Assembly: GCF_900103915.1 (NCBI RefSeq)
Contig: NZ_FNIG01000001.1
Span: forward strand, 1 to 64,000
Source of the DNA: Tenuibacillus multivorans
GTDB taxonomy: Bacteria > Bacillota > Bacilli > Bacillales > Alkalibacillaceae
DNA length: 64,000 nucleotides
Direction: 5' to 3'
Shown: in pieces, positions 48,535 to 58,052 of the stretch
How the letters are laid out: the number at the start of each line of letters is the position of its first letter
Numbering within the stretch: the stretch's first letter is position 1
The notes under the pieces: generated by a model
Told to the model about the DNA's origin: nothing
Database searches by the model: none
The model's input: only the letters and a program-made list of their open reading frames with translations
Position numbers and translations under genes: made by a program

Positions 48535-48804
48535 CTATGGAATAATTAAAAATTGAATGACGACCAATGCACCTAAACCAAAAAGGCCTAAGAACCCAGC
48601 GATTGCTGATGTAATAAAGTTAATCGGAATGTGTAAGCCAAACATTGATCCAAACACATTGGCAAAAAAGATAAATAACGCACCGATCACAATTTTTACA
48701 ACACCGAGTGACATCCAGCGCATCACTTTCATAGGAGGTCCAAAGAATAACAATAAAACTAATACGGCTACAAAAGCTAAGATAATGACTATTGGATCCA
48801 TCAC
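48535..48804 (-). CDS. bofA: BofA, inhibitor of pro-sigma-K processing
   Basis: An 89-residue integral membrane protein with two or three hydrophobic segments. It holds the SpoIVFB protease inactive, with SpoIVFA, until the forespore signal arrives. It is placed directly before recR; the small yaaL gene that B. subtilis has in between is missing. Confidence 0.9.
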   Translation of the reverse strand: MMDPIVIILAFVAVLVLLLFFGPPMKVMRWMSLGVVKIVIGALFIFFANVFGSMFGLHIPINFITSAIAGFLGLFGLGALVVIQFLIIP

Positions 48805-48878
48805 GAATCTCCTTTCGCTTGTCCTACTTTAACCTATGCGTTTATCCATTAAAATAGAACCAAAACAAAAAGAGATTT

Positions 48879-49475
48879 CTATAAATCACGTCTTCCTTCT
48901 AGCGCTTTTGATAGAGTTACTTCATCGGCATACTCTAAATCTCCACCAACTGGAAGCCCGTGTGCAATTCTCGAAATTCGAATGCCTGATGGTTTAACTA
49001 AACGGGAAATGTACATCGCTGTCGCTTCCCCTTCAACATTTGGATTCGTCGCCAAAATTAACTCTTTTACCTCTTCGTCTTTTAAACGTTCGATTAGTGG
49101 AGGAACGTTTATATCTTCTGGTCCAATTCCATCCATTGGTGAAATCGCCCCATGAAGTACATGATATTTCCCTTGATAATCTTTCATCTTTTCCATTGCG
49201 ATGACATCTTTCGGATCTTGAACGACACAAATAATGGAGCCATCTCGTTCCCGATCATCACAAATGCGACAAGGGTCTGTATCTGTAATATGGCCACACA
49301 CACTACAGTGAGTGAGTTCACGCTTCGCATTTGCTAAATTTTTCGCAAAATCTAAGACATCATCTTCTTCCATGTTCAACACAAAAAAAGCCAGGCGAAC
49401 CGCCGTTTTTGGCCCTATTCCTGGCAATTTTGTAAAACTGTCAACCAGTTTGGAGATCGGTTCAGGATAATACAT
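48879..49475 (-). CDS. recR: Recombination mediator RecR
   Basis: A 198-residue clamp-like DNA-binding protein of the RecFOR pathway. Helix-hairpin-helix [14 protein letters not shown], a four-cysteine zinc finger ([16 protein letters not shown]) and a Toprim domain ([15 protein letters not shown]) are visible. Confidence 0.96.
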   Translation of the reverse strand: MYYPEPISKLVDSFTKLPGIGPKTAVRLAFFVLNMEEDDVLDFAKNLANAKRELTHCSVCGHITDTDPCRICDDRERDGSIICVVQDPKDVIAMEKMKDYQGKYHVLHGAISPMDGIGPEDINVPPLIERLKDEEVKELILATNPNVEGEATAMYISRLVKPSGIRISRIAHGLPVGGDLEYADEVTLSKALEGRRDL

Positions 49476-49487
49476 GATGCAAGCCTC

Positions 49488-49808
49488 CTAGAAACCTGGT
49501 AAATTCATTCCTTGTGTGAATTGTCCCATTTTATCGTTAGTCGTTTGATCGACTTGACCTAACACATCATTCGTTGCAGCAAGAATTAAATCTTGTAGCA
49601 TATCAACATCATCTGGATCCACAACTTCTTCATTGATTTCAATGTCTGTAATCTCTTTTTTACCATTAGCAACAACCTTGACCATGCCACCACCAGCAGT
49701 TGCTTCAAAACTCAATTCATGAAGCTCCTCTTGAGCCTTCATCATTTTCTTTTGCATTTTTTGCATTTGTTTCATCATATTGTTCATATTTCCCATTCCA
49801 CCACGCAT
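49488..49808 (-). CDS. ebfC: Nucleoid-associated protein YaaK (YbaB/EbfC family)
   Basis: A 106-residue DNA-binding dimer with a Met/Gly-rich N-terminus and the conserved [24 protein letters not shown] core in segments. It is coded between dnaX and recR, the usual order. The function is nucleoid binding by family membership. Confidence 0.94.
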   Translation of the reverse strand: MRGGMGNMNNMMKQMQKMQKKMMKAQEELHELSFEATAGGGMVKVVANGKKEITDIEINEEVVDPDDVDMLQDLILAATNDVLGQVDQTTNDKMGQFTQGMNLPGF

Positions 49809-49820
49809 GTGAAATCCTCC

Positions 49821-51512
49821 TTAAGATTCTTTTATTTCTAACAACTCATCGCCAACCAATTTTCTTGCCTCTTCTACGAGTGGGTCTTCTTGCTCCGGTT
49901 CTTTACCTGAGGTTTCAGATGGTCGTTGTTGATTTAAAAAGTCTTCACGAATGGATTCCCACTCGCTATCAGGTATCGGAATAATCGTTAGCTTTTTACC
50001 AATGTATTCAGATAATGCTGATTCGATCATGTCTTGGTTTTCCAAAACTAAAGAACAATGAATTTCATATTTAAACGAAATGATTAATGACTTGGACGAT
50101 GCAGCACGCGGTTTGCTGTCAGCTAGCTTAGCATGAGCTGGCGGGCTTGTTTTTTTCAAATTATCCATAAATGCCGCCCAATTCGACTTAACCTTTTTCA
50201 AATCTTCCTTCGTCGCTTCTGATAAGGTGTAACGAACCTTTTCATACGGTACTTTATAGTGATTTCCTCTTGATTGAGGTGCGCGACGTTTTGGTTTGTT
50301 CTGCTCCTGAGGTTGAGTTGCAACGCCCTGCTCTTTTAATCGTTTAATTTCTTTTTCTAATTGACCAATTTGCTGAATCAAATCAGAAGGGATAGCTGAC
50401 TGATCAGCTTGTTCCGGTTGTTTCGTATCTATTTCTTGTATGTTCAATAATGCTATTTCTAATAACACCTTTGGGCTATTGGTCCACTTCATATCTTGCT
50501 GTGTTTCATTTAATATTTCAATAGCTTTCTCGAACCAGTGACTCGATAAGTTTTCAGCCACTTCTTTAAAATGTTCATTAGGAATAGCTCTAACCAACAC
50601 ATCATCCATATTTTCCGCACTTGAATACATATATAAATCACGTAAAAAGTGAATTAAATCAAACACAAACCGGTTCGGATCTTTCCCTTCCTGCATGCTC
50701 TCCTCTAAATAGTTCAACGCCTGTCTAGCTTCATGTTGAGCCAATGAATCAATCATCGCTAATAGACGTTCCTGCGGGATAGATCCGGTCACAGCTAAAA
50801 CATCATCCATTTGAATATTCAAATCATCGCTATAAGCAATGGCTTGATCGAGTAAACTAAGGGCATCACGCATACCACCCTCAGCTGTTAAGGCGACATG
50901 AATTAAGGCGTGTTCATCGTATTGAATGCCTTCTTCATCTAATATATGTTTTAATCGATCGACGATGACTTGATGTGATATACGTTTAAAATCAAATCGC
51001 TGACAACGTGAAATAATCGTTAACGGAATTTTATGTGGTTCTGTTGTTGCTAAAATAAAGATGACATGCCTAGGTGGTTCTTCTAGCGTTTTTAATAACG
51101 CATTAAACGCACCTTGTGATAGCATGTGAACCTCGTCTATGATGTAAACTTTAAAATCCACAGCACTAGGCGCATACTTAACCTTATCCCTTATTTCACG
51201 AATATCATCAACACCATTGTTTGAAGCCGCATCAATTTCTATGATATCGGATATTGAACCATTTTGAATACCTTGGCACGCATCACACTCACCACACGGT
51301 TCTTTTACGGGTGCATGTTCGCAGTTAATCGCTTTCGCAAAAATTTTCGCCGCACTAGTCTTTCCGGTTCCGCGAGGCCCTGTAAATAAATAGGCGTGCG
51401 CGACTTTTTGCTGTTCCATCGCATTTTGCAACGTGCGCGTGATATGTACTTGTCCAACAACATCTTCAAATTTATGCGGACGCCAAACTCGATACAAAGC
51501 CTGATATGCCAT
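49821..51512 (-). CDS. dnaX: DNA polymerase III gamma/tau subunit
   Basis: A clamp-loader ATPase and replisome organiser of 563 residues. AAA+ domain with GPRGTGKTSAAKIFA, a zinc module with CGECDACQG, DEVHML and the SRC arginine-finger motif (ISRCQRFDFKR). The collar region and C-terminal tau domain (from about residue 430) follow. No slippery frameshift heptamer was noticed. Confidence 0.97.
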   Translation of the reverse strand: MAYQALYRVWRPHKFEDVVGQVHITRTLQNAMEQQKVAHAYLFTGPRGTGKTSAAKIFAKAINCEHAPVKEPCGECDACQGIQNGSISDIIEIDAASNNGVDDIREIRDKVKYAPSAVDFKVYIIDEVHMLSQGAFNALLKTLEEPPRHVIFILATTEPHKIPLTIISRCQRFDFKRISHQVIVDRLKHILDEEGIQYDEHALIHVALTAEGGMRDALSLLDQAIAYSDDLNIQMDDVLAVTGSIPQERLLAMIDSLAQHEARQALNYLEESMQEGKDPNRFVFDLIHFLRDLYMYSSAENMDDVLVRAIPNEHFKEVAENLSSHWFEKAIEILNETQQDMKWTNSPKVLLEIALLNIQEIDTKQPEQADQSAIPSDLIQQIGQLEKEIKRLKEQGVATQPQEQNKPKRRAPQSRGNHYKVPYEKVRYTLSEATKEDLKKVKSNWAAFMDNLKKTSPPAHAKLADSKPRAASSKSLIISFKYEIHCSLVLENQDMIESALSEYIGKKLTIIPIPDSEWESIREDFLNQQRPSETSGKEPEQEDPLVEEARKLVGDELLEIKES

Positions 51513-51667
51513 GGATAACTTCTCCTTTAGGTTTTCTTCTCTATTATAACCGATTCAGAAGCATATTTTCAAAACTAAATATAGAAATAGGGATGACAAG
51601 ATAAAGGCATATGGGAAAGAAAAGCTGTGGAATTTATGAAGAAACGTACAATGTGGTTTATGTAACT

Positions 51668-51934
51668 GCGCCCTATCCTCGATGAAGTAATTCATAAGCG
51701 TTACATAAGCTCACAGCTCGATTTAGGCAACCCTACGACACACAAGAATGACCGCTTACTGCTGCTTCCTTCCGGACCTGACAGGGTTTACGGGTTCTCG
51801 TTGCATAGGACCCAAACGTCAACACTGCTTACTTACGGCAGACCTTAAAATTACTTCACCTCAGATAGGCTTTCAGTCCCACTATAGCGGATTGTGGGTT
51901 ACAGGGCACCGCTACCTCCCCACCTAGCACAGCA
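51668..51934 (-). ncRNA. scr: Signal recognition particle RNA (6S-like/long Bacillus type)
   Basis: The long bacillar SRP RNA with Alu domain. The diagnostic domain IV loop GTCCGGAAGGAAGCAGC lies at about 51757-51773. The 5' part carries GCTAGGTGGGGAGGTAGCGG, and the long helix 5 is visible as CCTATC..TGAAGTAATT pairing with AATTACTTCA..GATAGG. It binds Ffh and targets proteins to the membrane. The promoter fixes the 5' end near 51934; the 3' end is approximate. It lies between dnaX and tadA, the same place as in B. subtilis. Confidence 0.92.
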
Positions 51935-51940
51935 ATTACA

Positions 51941-51969
51941 AGTATAAAAGGTTTTGAGGTAAAATGCAA
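51941..51969 (-). promoter_or_regulatory. Sigma-A promoter of the SRP RNA
   Basis: On the minus strand -35 TTGCAT (51964-51969), a 17-bp spacer and -10 TATACT (51941-51946), ending seven bases before the inferred 5' end of the RNA. Confidence 0.8.
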
Positions 51970-52080
51970 TGATGATAAGGTTCCATTTTGTGTAAATTAT
52001 AATCTTGGCACTCCATTCTCCAATTTAATATAAAAATGACAAACATCAAGGAAATCCTATATGCCATTGATATGTAGAAG

Positions 52081-52536
<456 letters not shown>

Positions 52537-52627
52537 TCACCTCTTAACATCTGTATCATACCATAATCATGAATAGCATAAGCCTAAAATTATGCAGATA
52601 AGAACGATATGAAAGGAGTGCACATCA

Positions 52628-53914
52628 TTGATCATACACGTCGTTCAACAAGGCGACTCCATATTTTCAATCGCTAATCAATACCAGACTTCGATTGACC
52701 AAATTGTTCAAGTTAATGCGTTAGACCAGCCTGAAGATTTGGTTATTGGCCAATCCCTTGTAATTCCAACCAATACTTATACTGTCCAATCCGGGGATAG
52801 TCTTTACCAAATAAGCCAATTGCTTGGGGTTAGCCAGCAAGAATTAGCCAACTATAACAACATTAACGTGAATACCCCTTTAGAAATTGGGCAAGTCCTT
52901 CAAATTCCAACACCGGAACGAACTCCTATTACGAGTAATGCTTATATTGAGCCAACTGGTGATTCGGTTAGTCAAACCTTAATCCAATCAGCTAGAGCTC
53001 GTGCCCCGTTTTTAACTTATATGGCCCCGTTTAGTTACCAAGTTAATCGTGATGGGACGCTCATTCCACCACCGTTAGATAATTTTCCAGCTATTGCTGC
53101 TGAAAATAACACAGCCTTAATGCTGGCGGTGACGAACATTGAAGAAGGTCAGTTCAGTGAAGAACTCGGTCGTTTAATCGTAACAGATGAGAATGTTCAA
53201 AACACGCTATTGGATGAAGTCATACGAATTGCCAATGAAGTCGGATATCAAGATGTCCATTTTGACTTCGAGTTTTTACCGCCTGATACAAGAGAAAACT
53301 ATAATCAATTTTTAAGAAAAGCGAAACAACGTTTAGATGAAAACAACTTAATGCTTTCAACAGCATTAGCTCCAAAAACAAGTGGGGAACAAACGGGTCA
53401 ATGGTACGAAGCCCATGACTATCAAGCCCATGGTGAGATAGTTGATTTTGTTGTGTTAATGACTTACGAATGGGGCTATAGCTATGGTCCACCGATGGCT
53501 GTATCACCGATTCAACCTGTTACTGGCGTCGTTGAGTATGCCTTATCCGTTATGCCGGCTGAGAAAATCCTGTTAGGTCAAAATTTATATGGGTATGATT
53601 GGACATTACCATTTGAAGAGGGTGGAGAACCTGCTGAAGCTGTAAGTCCTAATCAAGCTATTCAAATTGCAAGAGAAAACAACCAAGCTATCGAATTCGA
53701 TGAAGAAGCTCAAGCACCATTCTTTAATTATCAAGATGATCAAGGTAACCAACATGTAGTTTGGTTTGAGGATGCCAGGTCCATTCAGGCGAAGTTTGAC
53801 CTCATACGTGAGCATGGATTAAGAGGTATAAGCTATTGGAAGCTCGGTTTAGCCTTCCCGCAAAATTGGTATATGCTAGATCAATTATTTGATATTAGAA
53901 AAGTACGCTTATAA
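52628..53914 (+). CDS. sleL: Spore germination-associated glycosidase SleL (YaaH)
   Basis: A cortical-fragment lytic enzyme of 428 residues. Two LysM domains (about 2-46 and 51-95: VVQQGDSIFSIANQYQTS, YTVQSGDSLYQISQLL) bind peptidoglycan. A GH18 domain (about 110-420) follows, with the catalytic segment VHFDFEFLP. It cleaves muramic-lactam cortex during germination. It starts at TTG 52628 with AAGGAG upstream. There is no signal peptide, as usual for coat-localised SleL. It is divergent from tadA. Confidence 0.92.
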   Translation: MIIHVVQQGDSIFSIANQYQTSIDQIVQVNALDQPEDLVIGQSLVIPTNTYTVQSGDSLYQISQLLGVSQQELANYNNINVNTPLEIGQVLQIPTPERTPITSNAYIEPTGDSVSQTLIQSARARAPFLTYMAPFSYQVNRDGTLIPPPLDNFPAIAAENNTALMLAVTNIEEGQFSEELGRLIVTDENVQNTLLDEVIRIANEVGYQDVHFDFEFLPPDTRENYNQFLRKAKQRLDENNLMLSTALAPKTSGEQTGQWYEAHDYQAHGEIVDFVVLMTYEWGYSYGPPMAVSPIQPVTGVVEYALSVMPAEKILLGQNLYGYDWTLPFEEGGEPAEAVSPNQAIQIARENNQAIEFDEEAQAPFFNYQDDQGNQHVVWFEDARSIQAKFDLIREHGLRGISYWKLGLAFPQNWYMLDQLFDIRKVRL

Positions 53915-53921
53915 TAACTGC

Positions 53922-53957
53922 AAAAATCCAGGAGTCTAATTTTCTCCTGGATTTTAT
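53922..53957. terminator. Bidirectional terminator between sleL and the DUF3891-like gene
   Basis: A perfect 12-bp stem (AAAATCCAGGAG / CTCCTGGATTTT) with T-rich flanks on both strands sits between the convergent genes. Confidence 0.85.
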
Positions 53958-54697
53958 TCATCTTGCTTGGAAATTAACACTTTTCTCAAGCTTGTTTCAG
54001 CATTTTGATAGGATTTCCGCAACCCTTTTTCCTTTACTTCACTGTAGATGATTTCTTTAAAAGGAATCTCAACCATAAAAGGCTCTTTAAAAGGAAAAGG
54101 ATCTAACCGCATTTGCTCTTTATTAATCCATTCTGCACGCATTTGTCCATCTAAACCTTCGAAACGTTGTCTAAATCCATCTTTAAACATAAAGATTTCA
54201 TTTTCCTTCATCGTACCTGGTTCATTTAAACATAGATATAAGGAAAGGTCATCACAAAATTGTAGGAGATTAAAATGAAAATCTATGATTTCCTCAGTTA
54301 ATGATTTTGAAAATGCCTGTTTGAGTTGTTTTTGCCGTTCCATTTCCCGGGAAATAAATCGAGAAATGTCTCGGTCCGTCGAATTCTTATCAAAAAATGA
54401 AAGGAAATGCTTACGATTTAAATATCCTGCATAAGCGGACTGATTCTCTACCTCATCAATTCCATTAGAATAAGCTTCTAATTTAGGTTTCGATGGATAA
54501 TCCATAAATGAATGCGGCTGATCTTTATCTTCATTCCAAATAGGCTTTTGATCTAATGGAATCCAAGCCCGATCGTGTTCAGTTATAGCTAATTGAACCT
54601 CATCATTTCGCCAATATGGAACAAAAGATCCGCTAACTTTTGAATGATCGTATTGTTTAAATAATTGAATTTTTTGGTTATAGTTCGTCACAATCAT
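53954..54697 (-). CDS. DUF3891-like protein of unknown function
   Basis: A 247-residue soluble protein. It has an N-terminal segment with DHSKVSGSF, AITEHDRAWIPLD and FMDYPSKPKLEAYSNGID, then a helical middle with FHFNLLQFCDDLSLYLCLNEPG. I recognise the general DUF3891 pattern, a bacillar family whose repeated His/Asp residues could bind metal, but I know no function. ATG 54697 follows AAAGGATG. It lies between sleL and the composite repeat, with no partner gene. Confidence 0.75.
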   Translation of the reverse strand: MIVTNYNQKIQLFKQYDHSKVSGSFVPYWRNDEVQLAITEHDRAWIPLDQKPIWNEDKDQPHSFMDYPSKPKLEAYSNGIDEVENQSAYAGYLNRKHFLSFFDKNSTDRDISRFISREMERQKQLKQAFSKSLTEEIIDFHFNLLQFCDDLSLYLCLNEPGTMKENEIFMFKDGFRQRFEGLDGQMRAEWINKEQMRLDPFPFKEPFMVEIPFKEIIYSEVKEKGLRKSYQNAETSLRKVLISKQDE

Positions 54698-54814
54698 TAT
54701 TAACATCCTTTTGAAACTAACTTTATCATAATATATTCATTTTAATGTTCAAGTTGAATAAGTTGTAATCCCTTAATAGCCTTTCTATGGCAAAGTTTAA
54801 TCGTATGTAAAAAG

Positions 54815-55194
54815 GGCTGAGACAAAACTTTATTAAAAACATAAAATCCGAACTAGATTCAATTATTCATGAATTAGTTCAGATTTTATTCACTACGTCA
54901 AAAAGCTTCGCTTGCCGCGGGCACGGCTCAAGCCTCCTCGGCAGAAAAGCGCTGCCTGCGGGGTCTCGAGACTCGTGCTGTTCCCGCGAAGAACTGGATG
55001 TTCAAGTGTCGGCGTTGGCCACAAATGCTACTTGCGTTACATCCTTGCGTAAGTTTGCGCCGAGTAACCGCAGGCGCAGGACGTGGCCGTTTTTAGTCGA
55101 CGAGGCGTCTTCGCATTTTGACTTCATTCATTTTCAATTATATGAGATGATATGGTTCGCCTTTCATCACCCTCTAGATATTTTTGTCCCAGCC
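54815..55194. repeat. Composite palindromic element B with GGCTG(A/G)GACAAAA inverted ends
   Basis: The ends are inverted copies: GGCTGAGACAAAA near 54816 and the reverse complement of TTTTTGTCCCAGCC at 55181-55194. Inside are a GC-rich palindrome (54914-54988) that matches copies A and C of the GC-rich family, and a further GC-rich stretch around 55005-55125 with no clear symmetry. It fills the 545 nt between the DUF3891-like gene and the monooxygenase gene. The ORF within it is a chance frame. No transposase is present. Confidence 0.78.
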
Positions 55195-55242
55195 TCCTCA
55201 CATTATTAAATTAATACGTATCAAGTTTTATCTTAAACATGC

Positions 55243-56553
55243 CTATCTTTTAGGAAGAAACTGCTGGAATATCCGTCTTCCTTCCGTGTGAAAACGTGGT
55301 TCACCAGTTATATCGTTTATAATTTCCATATTGCGTTGAACAGCCAAGCCAAGATTAGTCGCTGCTGTTCCATGAGAATGTTCTAAATTGGTCACGATGT
55401 AAAATTTATTTGTCTTAGGCTCTTTAAAGATTAATTCATAATTCCGTCTCACTTTAAATAAGTTTTCATCCTCCCACTCAATCTCATCCTTATACCGATT
55501 TAAAAACCAATCTGGCAAATTAGGCTTATATCCCGTTGCTAAAATGACCTTTTCCGCATGATAATCAAAGTCAATTTCCTGTTGCAACTGTTTACATTTT
55601 AATAGATAACCCTGATCAGCCTTTTTAATTCCATTGATTTCCGTCAGTGGTTGAATCGTTATCCTAGGGTCTTCATTACCAATGGAATAATGATATAACA
55701 ATTGATAAATACCATTTAAAGTTGAATAATCAATGCCATGACGTAATGGGGAAAGTGTTTCTATAGCCTCCATTCGTTTTTTAAAGGGCAGTTGGTGAAA
55801 ATAATCAATATAATCTGGTGAAAAAAACTCTTGACCTAAATTGGCTGATTCACGTTGAAATATCCCATCAGACCGTGTGAGCCAAGACAGATGAAATTCA
55901 GCATGCTCACGTTCTTCTAACAGATCATAAAATATTTCAGCTGCACTTTGCCCCGAACCGATAATCGCAATGTGATTCGATTTTTTTAAAGCCTCTTTTT
56001 CATATAAGTAACGACTCGTATGAATGATATCCTCATTCGGAAAGCCTTCCATACTGTCTATAATAAGTGGTTCACTTCCCGTAGCCATAACAACATGCCT
56101 TGCATAATAATACTCTTTTTGATTCTTCTCAGTATCCAAAATAACGAGTTCATAATAAGGTTCTTTCTGATCGGAATGGTCGATTAAATCAACCACCTCC
56201 TTACCGAAAAAAAGCCCACTTATCTGGTTGACTGCCCACTGAAGATAGTCATTATATTCATTACGCGGAGCTTTCATTTCATGAAAAAAGAAAAACTTAT
56301 AAAGGCGCTCTTGTTCCTTTATATAATTTAAAAAACTAAACCGGCTTGTCGGATCAGCAAACGTCACCAAATCAGCCATAAATGGCACTTGTAAATCTGT
56401 TCCCTCAATTAACATCCCCGGGTGCCATTCCATCTTTGGAGTTTGATCAAATAAAATTCGATCAAGATCATCCATATCCTCTGTTAATGCGGCTAAGCTT
56501 AGATTATAAGGACCAATCCCAATTCCGATGAAATCGTATATCTTATGATCCAT
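55243..56553 (-). CDS. L-lysine/L-ornithine N-monooxygenase (IucD/SidA/PvdA family)
   Basis: An FAD- and NADPH-dependent hydroxylase of 436 residues that N-hydroxylates the side-chain amine of lysine or ornithine, a step in hydroxamate siderophore synthesis. FAD motif GIGIGPYNLSL (residues 10-20), the family segments MEWHPGMLIEGTDLQVPFMADLVTF (segments) and an NADPH site IIGSGQSAAE are present. The C-terminal ATGYKPNLP motif is intact. It is intact and of normal length, but there are no siderophore synthetase, acyltransferase or uptake genes near it. Confidence 0.9.
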   Translation of the reverse strand: MDHKIYDFIGIGIGPYNLSLAALTEDMDDLDRILFDQTPKMEWHPGMLIEGTDLQVPFMADLVTFADPTSRFSFLNYIKEQERLYKFFFFHEMKAPRNEYNDYLQWAVNQISGLFFGKEVVDLIDHSDQKEPYYELVILDTEKNQKEYYYARHVVMATGSEPLIIDSMEGFPNEDIIHTSRYLYEKEALKKSNHIAIIGSGQSAAEIFYDLLEEREHAEFHLSWLTRSDGIFQRESANLGQEFFSPDYIDYFHQLPFKKRMEAIETLSPLRHGIDYSTLNGIYQLLYHYSIGNEDPRITIQPLTEINGIKKADQGYLLKCKQLQQEIDFDYHAEKVILATGYKPNLPDWFLNRYKDEIEWEDENLFKVRRNYELIFKEPKTNKFYIVTNLEHSHGTAATNLGLAVQRNMEIINDITGEPRFHTEGRRIFQQFLPKR

Positions 56554-56594
56554 AACATCACCTACTTCTAGAATTGCTTGGTCTTATTATGCAC

Positions 56595-57872
56595 TTATTC
56601 CGTCATTCTATCTTCTTTTTTCCATAACTGTTCTAAAATAACCGCAATAACCGTACCTACTAACAAACCGTTACTAATCACTTGCCTAGCTGTACCAGGT
56701 AGTCCGGAAAAGCTTTCTGCCGGCATAAACATGAGACCTGAGCCTAATAACAATGACACCGTAATAATGGTTAAACGCCGCTCATTTAATCCGTCAGCAA
56801 ATAAGTTACGTAAACCTAATCCCATCAGTTGAACGAATGTTGCTAGTAAGGCCGCATTCGCAACAGGAGATGGAATCTGTGCTAAAAATGAAATGATCGG
56901 TGGGAAGAAGGCAACCAACATCAATAAAAGTGATGCCCACATAAATGGACTTTTTCGTTTATCTCCCGTTAGCTGAAGAAACCCTGATGTCGATGCTAGT
57001 GGTACAACGGCAACTCCGGAAAAAATACCCGAGATGCCATGGTTTACCCCTAACATAAAACTTCCACGATTCATTTGTGTGGTCGTAAAATTAGACTTTC
57101 CTTCTAATGTTTCCGTCATAGCTGATAATGATGCGACGATATTGGATAATAAAATGAATGCAGTCAATACAGCAACAGGCACCACACTCCAGTCAAATAA
57201 TGGCGTTCCCCAAGCAAACCATTCCGGTAAAGCAAACCATGCTGAACTTTCAATCTGATTATCGGAAGGGCTAATAAAGACAGCAAATAGAACCCAACCT
57301 AATGCCATGCCTAACAAGACCGCATAGCTTCTAACCCATCCTTTAAAAAATAATGAAAAGATTAAGACCGATAAAAATGTCATGATGGCTATTAAAAATC
57401 CATCCATTTGGGCTTGTTGAACATTTTCAGATAACCCAAACATCCCTTGTAAGAATGTCCCACTTAATTGAAACGTTAATAACGTTAAAAAGACACCCGT
57501 CACAAGAGGCGTAAAATATCGTATGACCTTACCTGATATTTTAAATACGCCAAATAAGATTAAAATAATCCCGGTCAGGATCATCGCCATCTCTAATAAT
57601 CGTAGAGCTTCAACTCCGGTGGACCCTGCTGTTCCTACACTTGCAGCAAACACAGCAAATGTACTGACCCATAATCCAGCTGGACCATCAACGATTGGCA
57701 ACTTATGACCAAGCCAGCCTTGTAGGAAACAAGCAATCCCTATAATGAAAAAAGTCCGTTGCATGAGAAGCATGATTGACATGGCGTCCATATGAAATAT
57801 CGAACCGATAACGATCGGGATCGCAACTGCATTCGCGAGTAGAAATATAAACCATTGAATAACTGAGAACAA
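56595..57872 (-). CDS. Purine/pyrimidine permease (NCS2/xanthine-uracil type)
   Basis: A nucleobase:cation symporter-2 family membrane protein of about 425 residues with 12-14 hydrophobic segments. Conserved parts are VDGPAGLWVSTFAVF and NHGISGIFSGVAVVPLASTSGFLQLTGDK (segments). The substrate cannot be fixed (xanthine, uracil or related). A TTG at 57872 has GGAGGG 6 nt upstream and is a better start than the ATG at 57959 or 57905, whose leader sequences look non-coding. I saw no purine riboswitch upstream. Confidence 0.87.
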   Translation of the reverse strand: MFSVIQWFIFLLANAVAIPIVIGSIFHMDAMSIMLLMQRTFFIIGIACFLQGWLGHKLPIVDGPAGLWVSTFAVFAASVGTAGSTGVEALRLLEMAMILTGIILILFGVFKISGKVIRYFTPLVTGVFLTLLTFQLSGTFLQGMFGLSENVQQAQMDGFLIAIMTFLSVLIFSLFFKGWVRSYAVLLGMALGWVLFAVFISPSDNQIESSAWFALPEWFAWGTPLFDWSVVPVAVLTAFILLSNIVASLSAMTETLEGKSNFTTTQMNRGSFMLGVNHGISGIFSGVAVVPLASTSGFLQLTGDKRKSPFMWASLLLMLVAFFPPIISFLAQIPSPVANAALLATFVQLMGLGLRNLFADGLNERRLTIITVSLLLGSGLMFMPAESFSGLPGTARQVISNGLLVGTVIAVILEQLWKKEDRMTE

Positions 57873-58002
57873 TTCGTACCCTCCTATGATGATGTCTAAT
57901 GCCATTATCATAACAAAAATTAAACACGATGACCTTTTTTGTAGATTGAAGGGAACCAATTGAGGACCGAAGTGTATTCTACAACTGAAAATTTCTTCAT
58001 AA

Positions 58003-58043
58003 AGAAAAATCCCTCAGGAAGCTTAATCAACCTCCGAGGGATC
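58003..58043 (-). terminator. Terminator of acsA
   Basis: Imperfect stem ATCCCTC.GGAGG / CCT..GAGGGAT with a ~12-base loop, followed on the minus strand by TTTTTC, about 10 nt after the acsA stop. Confidence 0.8.
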
Positions 58044-58052
58044 CCCATTCAT

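Noticed and set aside
55006-55209. ORF inside the composite repeat
   Set aside because: No ribosome-binding site and no conserved protein features; it lies in the repeat.
57873-58052. Purine riboswitch ahead of the permease gene
   Set aside because: I found no conserved junction or loop sequence of the purine aptamer; the gap is explained by the acsA terminator and the permease ribosome-binding site.
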